Positions 34,103 to 41,525 of a stretch of DNA of 64,000 nt are shown piece by piece. The stretch is from contig CAZMUM010000002.1 of the NCBI GenBank assembly GCA_964569385.1, positions 1-64,000 on the forward strand, written 5' to 3'. A model generated the notes under the pieces. That model made no database searches. It was not told the DNA's origin and saw nothing but the letters and a program-made list of their open reading frames with translations. This DNA is from JAADHX01 sp964569385. GTDB lineage: Bacteria; Actinomycetota; Acidimicrobiia; Acidimicrobiales; Poriferisodalaceae. The first letter of the stretch is position 1; each line of letters begins with the position of its first letter. The position numbers were made by a program, and so were the translations under genes.

Positions 34103-34119
34103 GTTTACAATTTGTAAAC
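34103..34119. promoter_or_regulatory. Perfect 17-bp palindrome upstream of nucleoside importer
   Basis: GTTTACAA and TTGTAAAC are exact inverted arms around a single T. It lies about 100 bp before the first permease gene, in the 250-bp gap after the nucleoside hydrolase. Composition resembles GntR- or LacI-type operators. The regulator is not adjacent. Confidence 0.55.
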
Positions 34120-34215
34120 GCACAGGTGGCCAATCTAGCTGCATTGCAGAGCGCGAATGAGCCAGCTTGGCTGAACAACCTGTAAAGGCGATGGCAGCGA
34201 CGAGCGACGCAGGAT

Positions 34216-35472
34216 GTGACAGTATCTAGCGGTTCCGGTTCAAGTACAGCTCGCGTTAGTCGCCAGCCACCCATAGGGCCGGAACAGATCTGGGGATTGC
34301 GGATGCTACAGAAGCTGGTCGGGGCCTCGGTCCCCCTTCTAGCGGCCGTTACGGCCTTCTTCTTCGGTGCAATCATGCTGGTTGCTCTCGGCGCGAACCC
34401 TTTCGAGGGCCTTCAGGCGATGTTCGATGGCGCATTTGGCAGTGGCGAACGCATCGCCACAACCGCGGTTCGGGCAACTCCACTAATCCTCGTTGGTGCC
34501 GGAATCAGCATTGCCTTTCGGGCCCGAGTAATCAACATCGGCGGAGAAAGCCAGATCATTGCTGGGGCTCTGCTCTCTACTGTCTTGGCTCTAAACGCTC
34601 CCGACTTGCCGGCCATTTTGCTTGTGCCGCTAGTTCTGGCTACAGGCGCCGTGGGGGGATTCCTGGCCGGAGCGATTCCTGGCCTTCTCAAGGCGCACGC
34701 ACACGTTAACGAGATCCTCAGCACCATCATGCTCAACCTGATCATGGTTCAGTTCATGAACTATTTGCTGGCGGGCCCTCTCATCGATCCGCTCCAAACC
34801 TCGGCAGGGACCTTCATCCCGCAGACGGAACGACTATCTGACAATTCCGCCCTTCCAACTCTGATTGGTGGAACGCGGCTGCACCTAGGAGTACCCGTAG
34901 CTGTGCTCGCGGCTGTTGGCGCGTTCGTGTTGCTCTGGAAGACCCCCTTGGGTTTCAGGCTTCGGGCTGTTGGCCATAACGCCGATGCGGCCAAGGCAGC
35001 CGGAATCAACGTAAAGCGCCACATCACATATGCCCTTGCAATCTCGGGTTCGTTTGGCGGGCTCGCTGGTTCAATTCTCGTGTTCGGTAGCGAGGGCCAA
35101 CGAATGGTCACCGATGGTTCGGCGGCCGGGTTCACAGGAAGCGCCGGGTTCAATGGGATTGTTGCGGCCTTATTTGGCGGCCTTCATCCGCTTTGGACCA
35201 TTCCATCAGCTTTCTTGTTTGGTTCCTTGTTGACTGGCGCAGTGCAGCTTCAACGCGCCCTTCAAGTGCCAGCATCGTTGGCGGTAACCATTAACGGGAT
35301 CGTTGTTCTGTTTGTTATCAGCAGCGCGAAACTACGGGGCTACATCGAGGGGCTCATCGCCGATCGCGTCGCCAAGTCCGAAGAGCCCCCTGATGACCCG
35401 GGACCGTTAGCCGACGTCGCGCCCGGATCGCTCGATGATCCGCTGGACTCCAGCGACGGCGTGGTCCGATGA
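34216..35472 (+). CDS. BMP-type nucleoside ABC transporter permease 1 (YufP/PnrC-like)
   Basis: 418 residues with eight to ten membrane segments. Family markers include GEGQRIATTAVRATPLILVGAGISIAFRARVINIGGES-type sequence near residue 80 (in pieces), HAHVNEILSTIMLNLI and AVGHNADAAKAAGINV. It forms half of the channel of an RbsC/BPL-type importer for nucleosides. The acidic, proline-rich C-terminus (PPDDPGPLADVAPGSLDDP) is cytoplasmic. GTG 34216 is taken as start; ATG 34303 is an alternative nearer the first membrane helix. It overlaps the next permease gene by ATGA. Confidence 0.87.
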   Translation: MTVSSGSGSSTARVSRQPPIGPEQIWGLRMLQKLVGASVPLLAAVTAFFFGAIMLVALGANPFEGLQAMFDGAFGSGERIATTAVRATPLILVGAGISIAFRARVINIGGESQIIAGALLSTVLALNAPDLPAILLVPLVLATGAVGGFLAGAIPGLLKAHAHVNEILSTIMLNLIMVQFMNYLLAGPLIDPLQTSAGTFIPQTERLSDNSALPTLIGGTRLHLGVPVAVLAAVGAFVLLWKTPLGFRLRAVGHNADAAKAAGINVKRHITYALAISGSFGGLAGSILVFGSEGQRMVTDGSAAGFTGSAGFNGIVAALFGGLHPLWTIPSAFLFGSLLTGAVQLQRALQVPASLAVTINGIVVLFVISSAKLRGYIEGLIADRVAKSEEPPDDPGPLADVAPGSLDDPLDSSDGVVR

Positions 35473-36398
35473 GCGACTTCTTTACTGCCTCGGTGTTGGT
35501 AGCCACGATTGCATCTGGTGTCCGGCTGGCAACGCCATACCTTCTGGCTGGTCTTGGTGAGACCATCGGTCAAAAGAGTGGTGTGCTCAATCTTGGCGTC
35601 GATGGGGTCATGCAGCTAAGCGCATTCTTTGCCTACTACACGGTTCTCAAGACCGGAAACCTCTGGTTCGGCAGCTTGGCAGCCATAGGTACTGGCTTGG
35701 TGATGGGTTTGGTCTATGCCGTAATCACTATTGAGTTTGAAGCAACCCAAGGCATCAGCGGCATAGGCATCTTTATTTTGGGACTCGGGTTGAGCGACCT
35801 GCTGTTTCGAGAACTCGTAGGTACGCCCAAACCAATCAAGCAGCTGCCATCGGTCGACATTCCCTTGCTCTCAGATATTCCAAGGGTCGGTCAGGCGTTG
35901 TTCCAACACAACCTCTTGACCTATTCGGCGTTCGTTTTTGTTCCGCTCACGGCGTGGTTGTTAGCCAAGACCACTTTTGGTCTAAACGTTCGGGCGGTTG
36001 GCGAGAACCCTCACGCGGCCGACAGTCTCGGGGTTTCGGTTGAGCGCACCCGCTACGCAGCCATTCTCATCGGCAATGCTATGGCTGGGCTTGCTGGTGG
36101 TGCCCTGGTGCTTGGGCTTGGCATTTTTCAGCCAAACCTCACCCAAGGCCTCGGCTTTATCGCCGTAGCCCTTGTCTATTTTGGTTCATGGCGCCCTGCT
36201 GGTGTAATGCTAGGTGCTCTCTTGTACGGCACGGTGAACGCCACCGTTTTGCAGTGGAAAGCACTTAACATCATTCCCGTTAGCGGCTCGGTTCTAGCCA
36301 ACATGGCCCCAGCCGTTATCACCATTGTTGCCCTTGCCTTTCTTGCTAGACGCGGTAGCGCCCCAGCGGCTCTCTCTAAACCATTCTCTAGAAACTAG
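35469..36398 (+). CDS. BMP-type nucleoside ABC transporter permease 2 (YufQ/PnrD-like)
   Basis: 309 residues with about eight membrane segments. LAGLGETIGQKSGVLNLGVDGVMQ near residue 28 and AVGENPHAADSLGVSVERTRY near 175 are the conserved loops of the second permease of this importer class. It pairs with the preceding permease. The ATGA overlap with the first permease and the 36-bp gap to the lipoprotein gene indicate one operon. Confidence 0.88.
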   Translation: MSDFFTASVLVATIASGVRLATPYLLAGLGETIGQKSGVLNLGVDGVMQLSAFFAYYTVLKTGNLWFGSLAAIGTGLVMGLVYAVITIEFEATQGISGIGIFILGLGLSDLLFRELVGTPKPIKQLPSVDIPLLSDIPRVGQALFQHNLLTYSAFVFVPLTAWLLAKTTFGLNVRAVGENPHAADSLGVSVERTRYAAILIGNAMAGLAGGALVLGLGIFQPNLTQGLGFIAVALVYFGSWRPAGVMLGALLYGTVNATVLQWKALNIIPVSGSVLANMAPAVITIVALAFLARRGSAPAALSKPFSRN

Positions 36399-36434
36399 AT
36401 CTACGGTTAACACCCACATCAGGAGGAAGTAGAA

Positions 36435-37424
36435 ATGAATAGATCCAAAAGACCAGCAGTAAAGCTACTGCTCGCCCTATTGGCTTTTGTCATGGTTGCA
36501 GCAGCTTGCGGCGACAGTGATACCGAAGGCAGCGGTGAAGATGGCGCTCTTCGTATCGCCCTTGTGGCGCCCAGTGCCAGCGACGATTTGGCGTTCACCC
36601 AGAGCATGGTCGATGCGATCAACGCTCTTGACCGTCCATTCGAGCTTGAAGTCACCGATGGCACCTTCATTGTTGAAGACGCGGCTTTGGCCATCCGTGG
36701 TTATGCCGAAGACGGTGTCGACATCGTGATTGCCCATGGCACACAGTACGGAGCCTCACTCGCCGAGATCGCTCCAGACTTCCCAGAGACCACCTTTATT
36801 TGGGGAACCTCGGCTGATACCCAGGGCCTCGACAACGTATTCGCCTACAACCCGGCCGCCGACGAAGGCGGCTACGTCAATGGCGTCCTTGCCGCCGGAA
36901 TCAGCGAAAGCGGAGTCATCGGCGTAGTCGGTCCAATCGAGGCCGGCGACGCTGTTACCTACATCGGCGGATTCGAGGCTGGAGCGCTTGCTTCGGGAGC
37001 GTCCTCGGTCAACATCACCTATACCGGTTCGTTCGGCGATGTGGCTCTAGCTTCAGAAGCCGCACAGGCTCACCTCACTAATGGTGTCGACGTGTTGACT
37101 GGTACGGCCCAAATGGTTGTCGGCGCGGTGTCGGTTGCAACTGAAAACGACATTCCGTGGTTGGCCACCCAAGCCAATCAGACGTCGCTTTCGCCCGACC
37201 TTGTTGTGGCCTCTCAGGTCTACCACTGGGAAGTTGTGCTCGAAGAGATGCTCGACCTGCGAGCCGCCGGCACCGTCGGGGGTCAGGCGTTCGAACTCAC
37301 TCTTGAGAACGGGGGCTTGGTTATTGAATTTAACGACGGATTCGACCTTCCGTCCGAGGTTCGTGACGCCGCTGAGGCAGCGATTGAGGGCATCAAGGAT
37401 GGGTCGATCGATACTGGGTTCTAA
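36435..37424 (+). CDS. bmpA: BMP family nucleoside-binding lipoprotein
   Basis: 329 residues. The lipobox ends at C25 (MVAAAC), followed by a short acidic linker. The mature protein has the BMP/PnrA fold: RIALVAPSASDDLAFTQSM, DIVIAHGTQYGASLAEIAPDFPETTFIWGTS, AADEGGYVNGVLAAGISESG and VDVLTGTAQM. Such proteins bind purine nucleosides and deliver them to the YufPQ-like permeases. A very strong AGGAGGAA ribosome site precedes the ATG, as expected for the most abundant component. A large stem-loop follows the gene. Confidence 0.9.
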   Translation: MNRSKRPAVKLLLALLAFVMVAAACGDSDTEGSGEDGALRIALVAPSASDDLAFTQSMVDAINALDRPFELEVTDGTFIVEDAALAIRGYAEDGVDIVIAHGTQYGASLAEIAPDFPETTFIWGTSADTQGLDNVFAYNPAADEGGYVNGVLAAGISESGVIGVVGPIEAGDAVTYIGGFEAGALASGASSVNITYTGSFGDVALASEAAQAHLTNGVDVLTGTAQMVVGAVSVATENDIPWLATQANQTSLSPDLVVASQVYHWEVVLEEMLDLRAAGTVGGQAFELTLENGGLVIEFNDGFDLPSEVRDAAEAAIEGIKDGSIDTGF

Positions 37425-37451
37425 GCATCCAGCCTTAGTTAGCTGAGAACT

Positions 37452-37494
37452 GTTGAGGTGGCGGGCCGCCATTTGTGCGGTCCGCCACCTCAAC
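37452..37494 (+). terminator. Strong stem-loop between bmpA and the ATPase gene
   Basis: Arms GTTGAGGTGGCGG and CCGCCACCTCAAC are exact 13-bp complements. The interior GCCGC/GCGGT can extend the stem. No T-run follows, so it is more likely an RNA-stabilising or partially terminating hairpin that lowers ATPase expression relative to the binding protein. Confidence 0.65.
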
Positions 37495-37528
37495 GTTCTA
37501 GTCCAGTCCTGGGAGGCTGAATCAAACC

Positions 37529-39052
37529 ATGAGTTCTGAGTCTCAAAAGCTGGTCGAGATGCGCGGAATCACCAAGCGGTACCCGGGCGTCATCGCCAAC
37601 GAAGACGTCACCTTCGATGTTGAATACGGTGAGGTTCATACTCTTCTTGGCGAGAATGGTGCTGGTAAGAGCACCCTCATGAAGATTCTGTTCGGCCTAA
37701 CCCCTGCCGACGAGGGCGAGGTTCTTCTTCGGGGTGAGCCGATCAGTATCAGCTCACCAGCAGACGCCATCGACGCCCGAATCGGCATGGTGCATCAGCA
37801 CTTCATGCTCGTGCAGCCCCTCACCGTTGCCGAGAACGTGGCTCTTGGGTTGCGCTCAGGAAGACGCCCGTTCACCGATCTCGACGTAGTGTCGAAGCGA
37901 ATTCACGAGTTGTCTGAGGATCACGGTCTAGCCGTAGACCCCTCCACCGAAGTTTGGCGGCTATCGGTCGGCGAACGTCAACGAGTCGAGATCTTGAAGG
38001 CGTTGTACCGCGACGCCGAACTCCTTGTCCTCGATGAGCCGACGGCCGTGCTTACTCCCCAAGAGGTCGATGATCTGTTCGTGATCTTGCGCCATATGGT
38101 CGACGACGGACGTGGGCTCATATTCATCTCGCACAAGCTTCATGAAGTTATGTCGCTTAGCGACCGAATAACTGTGCTTCGCAACGGGCGAGTCGTGGGT
38201 TCGACAACTCCAGCCGAATCGACTCGCGAGTCGCTGGCCGAGATGATGGTCGGACGTGAAGTTCTGCTGACGCCACACAAACCCGAGCTCGAGCCCGGTC
38301 GACCAAGGTTGTCGATCCGCGACTTGTCTATCACCGGCGATCGCGGCACCGTGTCTGTCGACAATCTCTCGGTCGAAGTCCATGCCGGCGAGATTCTTGG
38401 TGTAGCCGGTGTGTCAGGCAATGGTCAACGAGAACTTGCCGAAGCCATTGCCGGGTTGCGACCAGTCGACGCAGGCACTATCCACATCGACGAGACCGAC
38501 GTTACGCGAGCCACAACGGCTAGCCGGCGCGAAGCCGGCCTTGCCTACGTACCTGAGGAACGTATGCGAGACGGTGCGATCGGGGAGTTTACGGTTAGCG
38601 AGAACCTTGTTCTGGTTAATCATGGGTCATCTGAGTTCGCCAAACGCGGCCTGTTTTCAGACGCTGCCATTCGTAAGCACAGCGAGGACAAGGTCAACGA
38701 ATACGGCGTCAAGACCCCCACCGTCGACACGCCAACCTCGAGCCTCTCCGGTGGAAACATTCAGAAGGTGATCATGGCGAGGGAGCTAGGCGTGAAACCT
38801 GGCATTCTTCTGGCCTGTCAACCAACTCGCGGTGTCGATATTGGGTCGGCTGAGTACATTCACCGACGCCTGATCGAACAACGTAGCGAGGGCGCGGGCA
38901 CGTTGCTCATCTCTGAGGACTTAGACGAGGTTCTTGGCCTCGCCGACAGGATCGCGGTGATGTTCGAAGGTCGGATTGTTGCGATCGTCGACGCCGCAGA
39001 CGCAAAACGCGAGTCGATCGGTCTGATGATGGCCGGCGTTCTCGACGACTAG
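37529..39052 (+). CDS. BMP-type nucleoside ABC transporter ATP-binding protein, two ABC domains (YufO/PnrB-like)
   Basis: 507 residues. Domain 1 has Walker A GENGAGKSTLMK near residue 43, signature LSVGERQRVEIL and Walker B LLVLDEPTAVLTP. Domain 2 has a degenerate Walker A (GVSGNGQRELAE), signature LSGGNIQKVIMARE and ILLACQPTRGVDIG, as is usual in RbsA-like importers. It energises uptake through the two permeases. The ATG follows a GGGAGG site. The last 24 codons recur as a degenerate copy at 39875-39946, part of a local duplication. Confidence 0.92.
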   Translation: MSSESQKLVEMRGITKRYPGVIANEDVTFDVEYGEVHTLLGENGAGKSTLMKILFGLTPADEGEVLLRGEPISISSPADAIDARIGMVHQHFMLVQPLTVAENVALGLRSGRRPFTDLDVVSKRIHELSEDHGLAVDPSTEVWRLSVGERQRVEILKALYRDAELLVLDEPTAVLTPQEVDDLFVILRHMVDDGRGLIFISHKLHEVMSLSDRITVLRNGRVVGSTTPAESTRESLAEMMVGREVLLTPHKPELEPGRPRLSIRDLSITGDRGTVSVDNLSVEVHAGEILGVAGVSGNGQRELAEAIAGLRPVDAGTIHIDETDVTRATTASRREAGLAYVPEERMRDGAIGEFTVSENLVLVNHGSSEFAKRGLFSDAAIRKHSEDKVNEYGVKTPTVDTPTSSLSGGNIQKVIMARELGVKPGILLACQPTRGVDIGSAEYIHRRLIEQRSEGAGTLLISEDLDEVLGLADRIAVMFEGRIVAIVDAADAKRESIGLMMAGVLDD

Positions 39053-39095
39053 ATGGAGTCAATTCATTCAAGCCGAATCAATACGCGAAGTTGCA

Positions 39096-39467
39096 ATGAC
39101 TGAGCGCAGTGAAGAGTTTCTGCAATCGCTCAAGTCGGTTGTCGAATCGTGCGGCGCAGCAATAATTCATGAGCGCTCCACTCGGCCAGGAGACTTCCCA
39201 GTTGTCTGGGAAGGCCAGACCGTCGCCTATGTGAGACCAGCCGAACTTCACGGTGCTCTTGGCCGGCTTCTCAACTCGGTCGAGCGCGAGATTGGGTGCG
39301 AGCTCGCGGTCATGGACCGCAACGACAAACAGATAGCGGCCAGGCGCCTCGACGAGCAGGGTGCGTTTTTGCTACGGGGCGCAGTCGACGACGTTGCGAG
39401 TCGTATGGGCGTTAGTCGAGTGACCCTCTATACGTATCTGAACGCGATTCAAGCCGAGAAGGAGTAG
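39096..39467 (+). CDS. Short HTH transcriptional regulator (DauR/YheO C-terminal type)
   Basis: 123 residues. The C-terminal part, RRLDEQGAFLLRGAVDDVASRMGVSRVTLYTYLNAI in pieces at residues 82-118, matches the HTH_22 domain of DauR/YheO regulators. The N-terminal part, with HERSTRPGDFPVVWEGQTVAYV, may be a small ligand domain in place of the usual PAS-like domain; full DauR proteins are about 220 residues. It sits 44 bp after the nucleoside importer ATPase and 7 bp before a thiamine-binding gene. A truncated duplicate lies at 41099. Its target genes are unknown, with the adjacent importer the first guess. Confidence 0.7.
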   Translation: MTERSEEFLQSLKSVVESCGAAIIHERSTRPGDFPVVWEGQTVAYVRPAELHGALGRLLNSVEREIGCELAVMDRNDKQIAARRLDEQGAFLLRGAVDDVASRMGVSRVTLYTYLNAIQAEKE

Positions 39468-39473
39468 AGCGCA

Positions 39474-39704
39474 ATGGCCATAAGCGCAGAGTTCACCGTC
39501 GAGCCCTTTACCGACGGAACACTGGGTCCTCACGTGCAAGCTGCCATCGACGCAGCCGTTGCTGCGGGTGGCTCTGTTGAGATCGGACCGTTCGGCACCA
39601 AGGTCAGCGGCGACGACGAGGTCGTATTGGCCGCTATCGATTCGTTGCTTAGAGCGGCCATGAGCACCGGGGCCAACCGGGTGACGCTTCAGGTCACGCG
39701 GTAA
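39474..39704 (+). CDS. MTH1187/YkoF-type thiamine-binding protein, copy 1
   Basis: 76 residues of the small ferredoxin-like thiamine-binding family (PF01910): AEFTVEPFTDGTLGPHVQAA, VEIGPFGTKVSGDDEVVLAAIDSLLRAAM and RVTLQVTR. Family members bind thiamine or its pyrimidine moiety in the cytoplasm. A GGAGTAGAGCGC site precedes the ATG. It differs from copy 2 at 41292 at only three residues (positions 2, 65 and 69), so the duplication is recent or under selection. Confidence 0.82.
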   Translation: MAISAEFTVEPFTDGTLGPHVQAAIDAAVAAGGSVEIGPFGTKVSGDDEVVLAAIDSLLRAAMSTGANRVTLQVTR

Positions 39705-39707
39705 TCC

Positions 39708-39740
39708 ATGATGGAGTTTCGACGGCTTAGGGGCAACTAA
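39708..39740 (+). pseudogene. 5' remnant of duplicated aldo/keto reductase gene
   Basis: Eleven codons: the first seven (MMEFRRL) are identical to the start of the intact reductase at 41526, then the sequence diverges and stops. This marks the right edge of copy 1 of the duplication. Confidence 0.8.
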
Positions 39741-39874
39741 GGTCGACACCATGAGCGAACTTGATTGCGCTTCACTCGTCTACAACCCGACCAACGACGC
39801 ATGTGGAAAGACGAAAACAAGAAGATCTACGCTCCTTGCAATAGCGGCTTGACAAGGAAGCGTCCTACCGTCCC

Positions 39875-39946
39875 TCGGTCATCGACGCCGCGCACACAAA
39901 ACGCGAGCCCATCGGTTGGTTTGTGGCCAGCGTCCTCGTGAACTGG
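39875..39946 (+). pseudogene. 3' remnant of duplicated nucleoside-importer ATPase gene
   Basis: These 72 bases align without gaps to the last 24 codons of the ATPase gene (ending at 39052), with about 53 identities by eye. The remnant reads VIDAAHTKREPIG where the gene reads IVDAADAKRESIG. The stop codon has become TGG. It marks the left edge of copy 2, now about 1.1 kb from the rest of that copy. Confidence 0.7.
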
Positions 39947-39990
39947 CGGACGCAATAGTTGTGAAGACCACGAGGCCCAGAGTCGCGTGC

Positions 39991-40020
39991 TCGACATCGG
40001 CCCGTCGGGGACGGTATAGT
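39991..40020 (+). promoter_or_regulatory. Sigma-70-like promoter for the secreted-protein cassette
   Basis: TCGACA (39991-39996) and TATAGT (40015-40020) are spaced 18 bp. The predicted start would put the 9-bp repeats in the 5' untranslated leader of the gene at 40077. Recognition is by eye only. Confidence 0.4.
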
Positions 40021-40038
40021 GTTCCGTAATCGGACTAC

Positions 40039-40068
40039 TGGAAACAGTGGAAACAGTGGAAACAGTGG
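40039..40068. repeat. Three tandem copies of TGGAAACAG in the leader of the secreted-protein gene
   Basis: Three exact 9-bp units at 40039-40065 plus a partial TGG, ending 8 bp before the ATG. The repeats occupy the ribosome-binding zone, with GTGGGG as the nearest purine run. Slippage in unit number could change leader length or translation. Confidence 0.7.
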
Positions 40069-40076
40069 GGTAAAAT

Positions 40077-40511
40077 ATGTCTCGAAGACTATTGCTATTG
40101 GCTGCGTTGGTGTTGCTCGTGGTTGGGATTGCAGCGCCACCCGCAGCGGCGGATTCGTTGACCGGCGGAAACGTCGGGGATGTATACGTAATGGCGAATG
40201 GGGCATCGAACGGCACAGTTGGATATCCGCAGATTAGACATACTCGGGTTGCGATGGCTACCGGACTTGCAGCGCCACCACATGGCTTGCCGGCTGGTGC
40301 GATGGGGGTAAAGGTTCGCTGCTATAGAAACGGCGCCTATGCGGGCCAGTCGAGCACCTACTACAGCCCGGCAGGGTTGTACTCGGTAACCAAAAGCAGA
40401 TCTTGCACTACCTCGTCTTCGGGCGGGTACACAAGTAGGAGCTATCTGTACACGTACAAGTCGACCTACTACGCGCTGAAGACCTCTTGGTCTCCCGGGC
40501 ACAACTTCTAG
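40077..40511 (+). CDS. Small secreted protein of unknown family
   Basis: 144 residues. A clear signal peptide (SRRLLLLAALVLLVVGIAAPPAAA) with a likely cut after PAAA-D gives a mature protein of about 118 residues. The mature part is rich in Y, S, G and T, contains two cysteines (in VRCYRNG and SRSCTTSS) and suggests a beta-rich extracellular domain (GAMGVKVRCYRNGAYAGQS, then SRSYLYTYKSTYYALK). I do not recognise the family. It is followed 14 bp later by another exported protein gene, and both lie in an insert that splits a local duplication. Confidence 0.7.
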   Translation: MSRRLLLLAALVLLVVGIAAPPAAADSLTGGNVGDVYVMANGASNGTVGYPQIRHTRVAMATGLAAPPHGLPAGAMGVKVRCYRNGAYAGQSSTYYSPAGLYSVTKSRSCTTSSSGGYTSRSYLYTYKSTYYALKTSWSPGHNF

Positions 40512-40524
40512 AAAGGGCCTTGAA

Positions 40525-40995
40525 ATGCGTAACGCAAAGACACAAGTGGCGCTTGTAGCCATTGTCTTCCTTAGTGCCACAGCCGTTGTCTCTGCTGCTG
40601 CAGTTTCATTCAATATTCGTGATCAGTCACAGTCTGAGATCCCGGACTACATCGATGATTCTGGCCAAATGATTCTCGAGAAAGTGCCCGACATGGTGCC
40701 GATTGCGTCGCGGGAATCCAACGGCGTGGCTGGGTACTCCTTTAAGGAAGATGTCTACCCAGAGGAGTTCCGGCCGGAGCTACTCTTGAGCGTTGAGCCG
40801 GGTGGGCTCCCCGACGAACTTGAGGCTCCTATACCCGTCTTCGCAACGACAAGCGGCAAGACCATAATCGGCTACGTCTATACCGAGATCGGTTATGTGT
40901 CTCTTGTGGAGGCTGGTGCTCCAGGGTTCAACCTTGCGGGGCTTGAGACTCCCACCGAAGTGGTCGAGACCTTCGAAAGCGATCTGCGTCCCTAG
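40525..40995 (+). CDS. Membrane-anchored or secreted acidic protein of unknown family
   Basis: 156 residues. One N-terminal hydrophobic helix (VALVAIVFLSATAVVSAAAVSF) acts as signal or anchor. The rest is acidic and extracellular (QSEIPDYIDDSGQMILEKV, then VFATTSGKTIIGYVYTEIGYVSL). No lipobox and no known domain are recognised. A GAAAGGG ribosome site precedes the ATG, and the gene is co-oriented with the preceding secreted protein at 14 bp. The pair probably works together, for example as a secreted factor and its surface partner or immunity protein; this is a guess. Confidence 0.68.
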   Translation: MRNAKTQVALVAIVFLSATAVVSAAAVSFNIRDQSQSEIPDYIDDSGQMILEKVPDMVPIASRESNGVAGYSFKEDVYPEEFRPELLLSVEPGGLPDELEAPIPVFATTSGKTIIGYVYTEIGYVSLVEAGAPGFNLAGLETPTEVVETFESDLRP

Positions 40996-41098
40996 GCCTG
41001 CTTTGATTCTGGGCCTTGCTGGCCGCTCGATGTGACTCGCCTGGCTCCCCGAGGATAGAGGGACCCGAATCGAAGCCGAATCAATACGCGGTGTTGCG

Positions 41099-41290
41099 AT
41101 GCCTGAGCGCAGTGAAGAGTTTCTGCAATCGCTCAGGTCGGTTGTCGAATCGTGCGGCGCAGCGATGATTCATGAGCGCTTCACTCGGCCAGGTGGCTTC
41201 CCCGTTGTTTGGAAAAGTCAGATCGTTGCCTATGTGAGACCAGCCGAACTTCGCGGTGCTCTTGGTCGGCTTGTCAACTCAGTAGAGCGC
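41099..41290 (+). pseudogene. Truncated duplicate of the short HTH regulator
   Basis: The first 61 or so residues follow the intact copy at 39096 (ERSEEFLQSL, VVESCGAA, VAYVRPAEL). The 185-bp deletion then shifts the frame and removes the helix-turn-helix. The remaining frame runs on into the thiamine-binding gene in the wrong phase to 41398. It is very probably non-functional. Confidence 0.8.
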
Positions 41291-41291
41291 A

Positions 41292-41522
41292 ATGACCATA
41301 AGCGCAGAGTTCACCGTCGAGCCCTTTACCGACGGAACATTAGGCCCTCACGTGCAAGCTGCCATCGACGCGGCCGTTGCCGCGGGTGGCTCTGTTGAGA
41401 TCGGACCGTTCGGCACCAAGGTCAGCGGCGACGACGAGGTCGTATTGGCCGCTATCGATTCGTTGCTTAGAGCGGCCATGAGCGCTGGAGCCAACCAGGT
41501 GACGCTTCAGGTCACGCGGTAA
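41292..41522 (+). CDS. MTH1187/YkoF-type thiamine-binding protein, copy 2
   Basis: 76 residues, 73 identical to copy 1 at 39474, with the same family features (VEPFTDGTLGPHVQAAIDAA, GDDEVVLAAIDSLL). It has kept its upstream AGTAGAGCGC sequence, but the deletion brought a different leader next to it. It ends 3 bp before an aldo/keto reductase gene, its original neighbour in the ancestral order. Both copies look functional. Confidence 0.82.
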   Translation: MTISAEFTVEPFTDGTLGPHVQAAIDAAVAAGGSVEIGPFGTKVSGDDEVVLAAIDSLLRAAMSAGANQVTLQVTR

Positions 41523-41525
41523 TCC

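Larger units (their letters stand above)
39070..39728. repeat. Tandem-duplication unit, copy 1
   Basis: The stretch from AAGCCGAATCAATACGCG to GAGTTTCGACGGCTT is repeated at 41073-41546. Copy 1 keeps the full HTH regulator and the thiamine-binding gene but only the first codons of the aldo/keto reductase. Copy 2 shows the reverse loss. The end offsets differ by 185 bp, equal to the deletion in copy 2. Confidence 0.85.
39741..40076. other. Gene-free stretch with remnants and a promoter
   Basis: Between the reductase remnant and the secreted-protein gene there is no credible gene. It holds the ATPase remnant (39875-39946), a short open stretch starting near 39751 (MSELDCASLVYNPTN, probably decayed), a promoter-like pair and the 9-bp tandem repeats listed separately. 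Confidence 0.6.

Noticed and set aside
40077..40511. Lactococcin 972-type bacteriocin
   Set aside because: Size, signal peptide and Y/G/S richness are suggestive, but the W- and N-rich core of that family and its immunity ABC transporter are absent.
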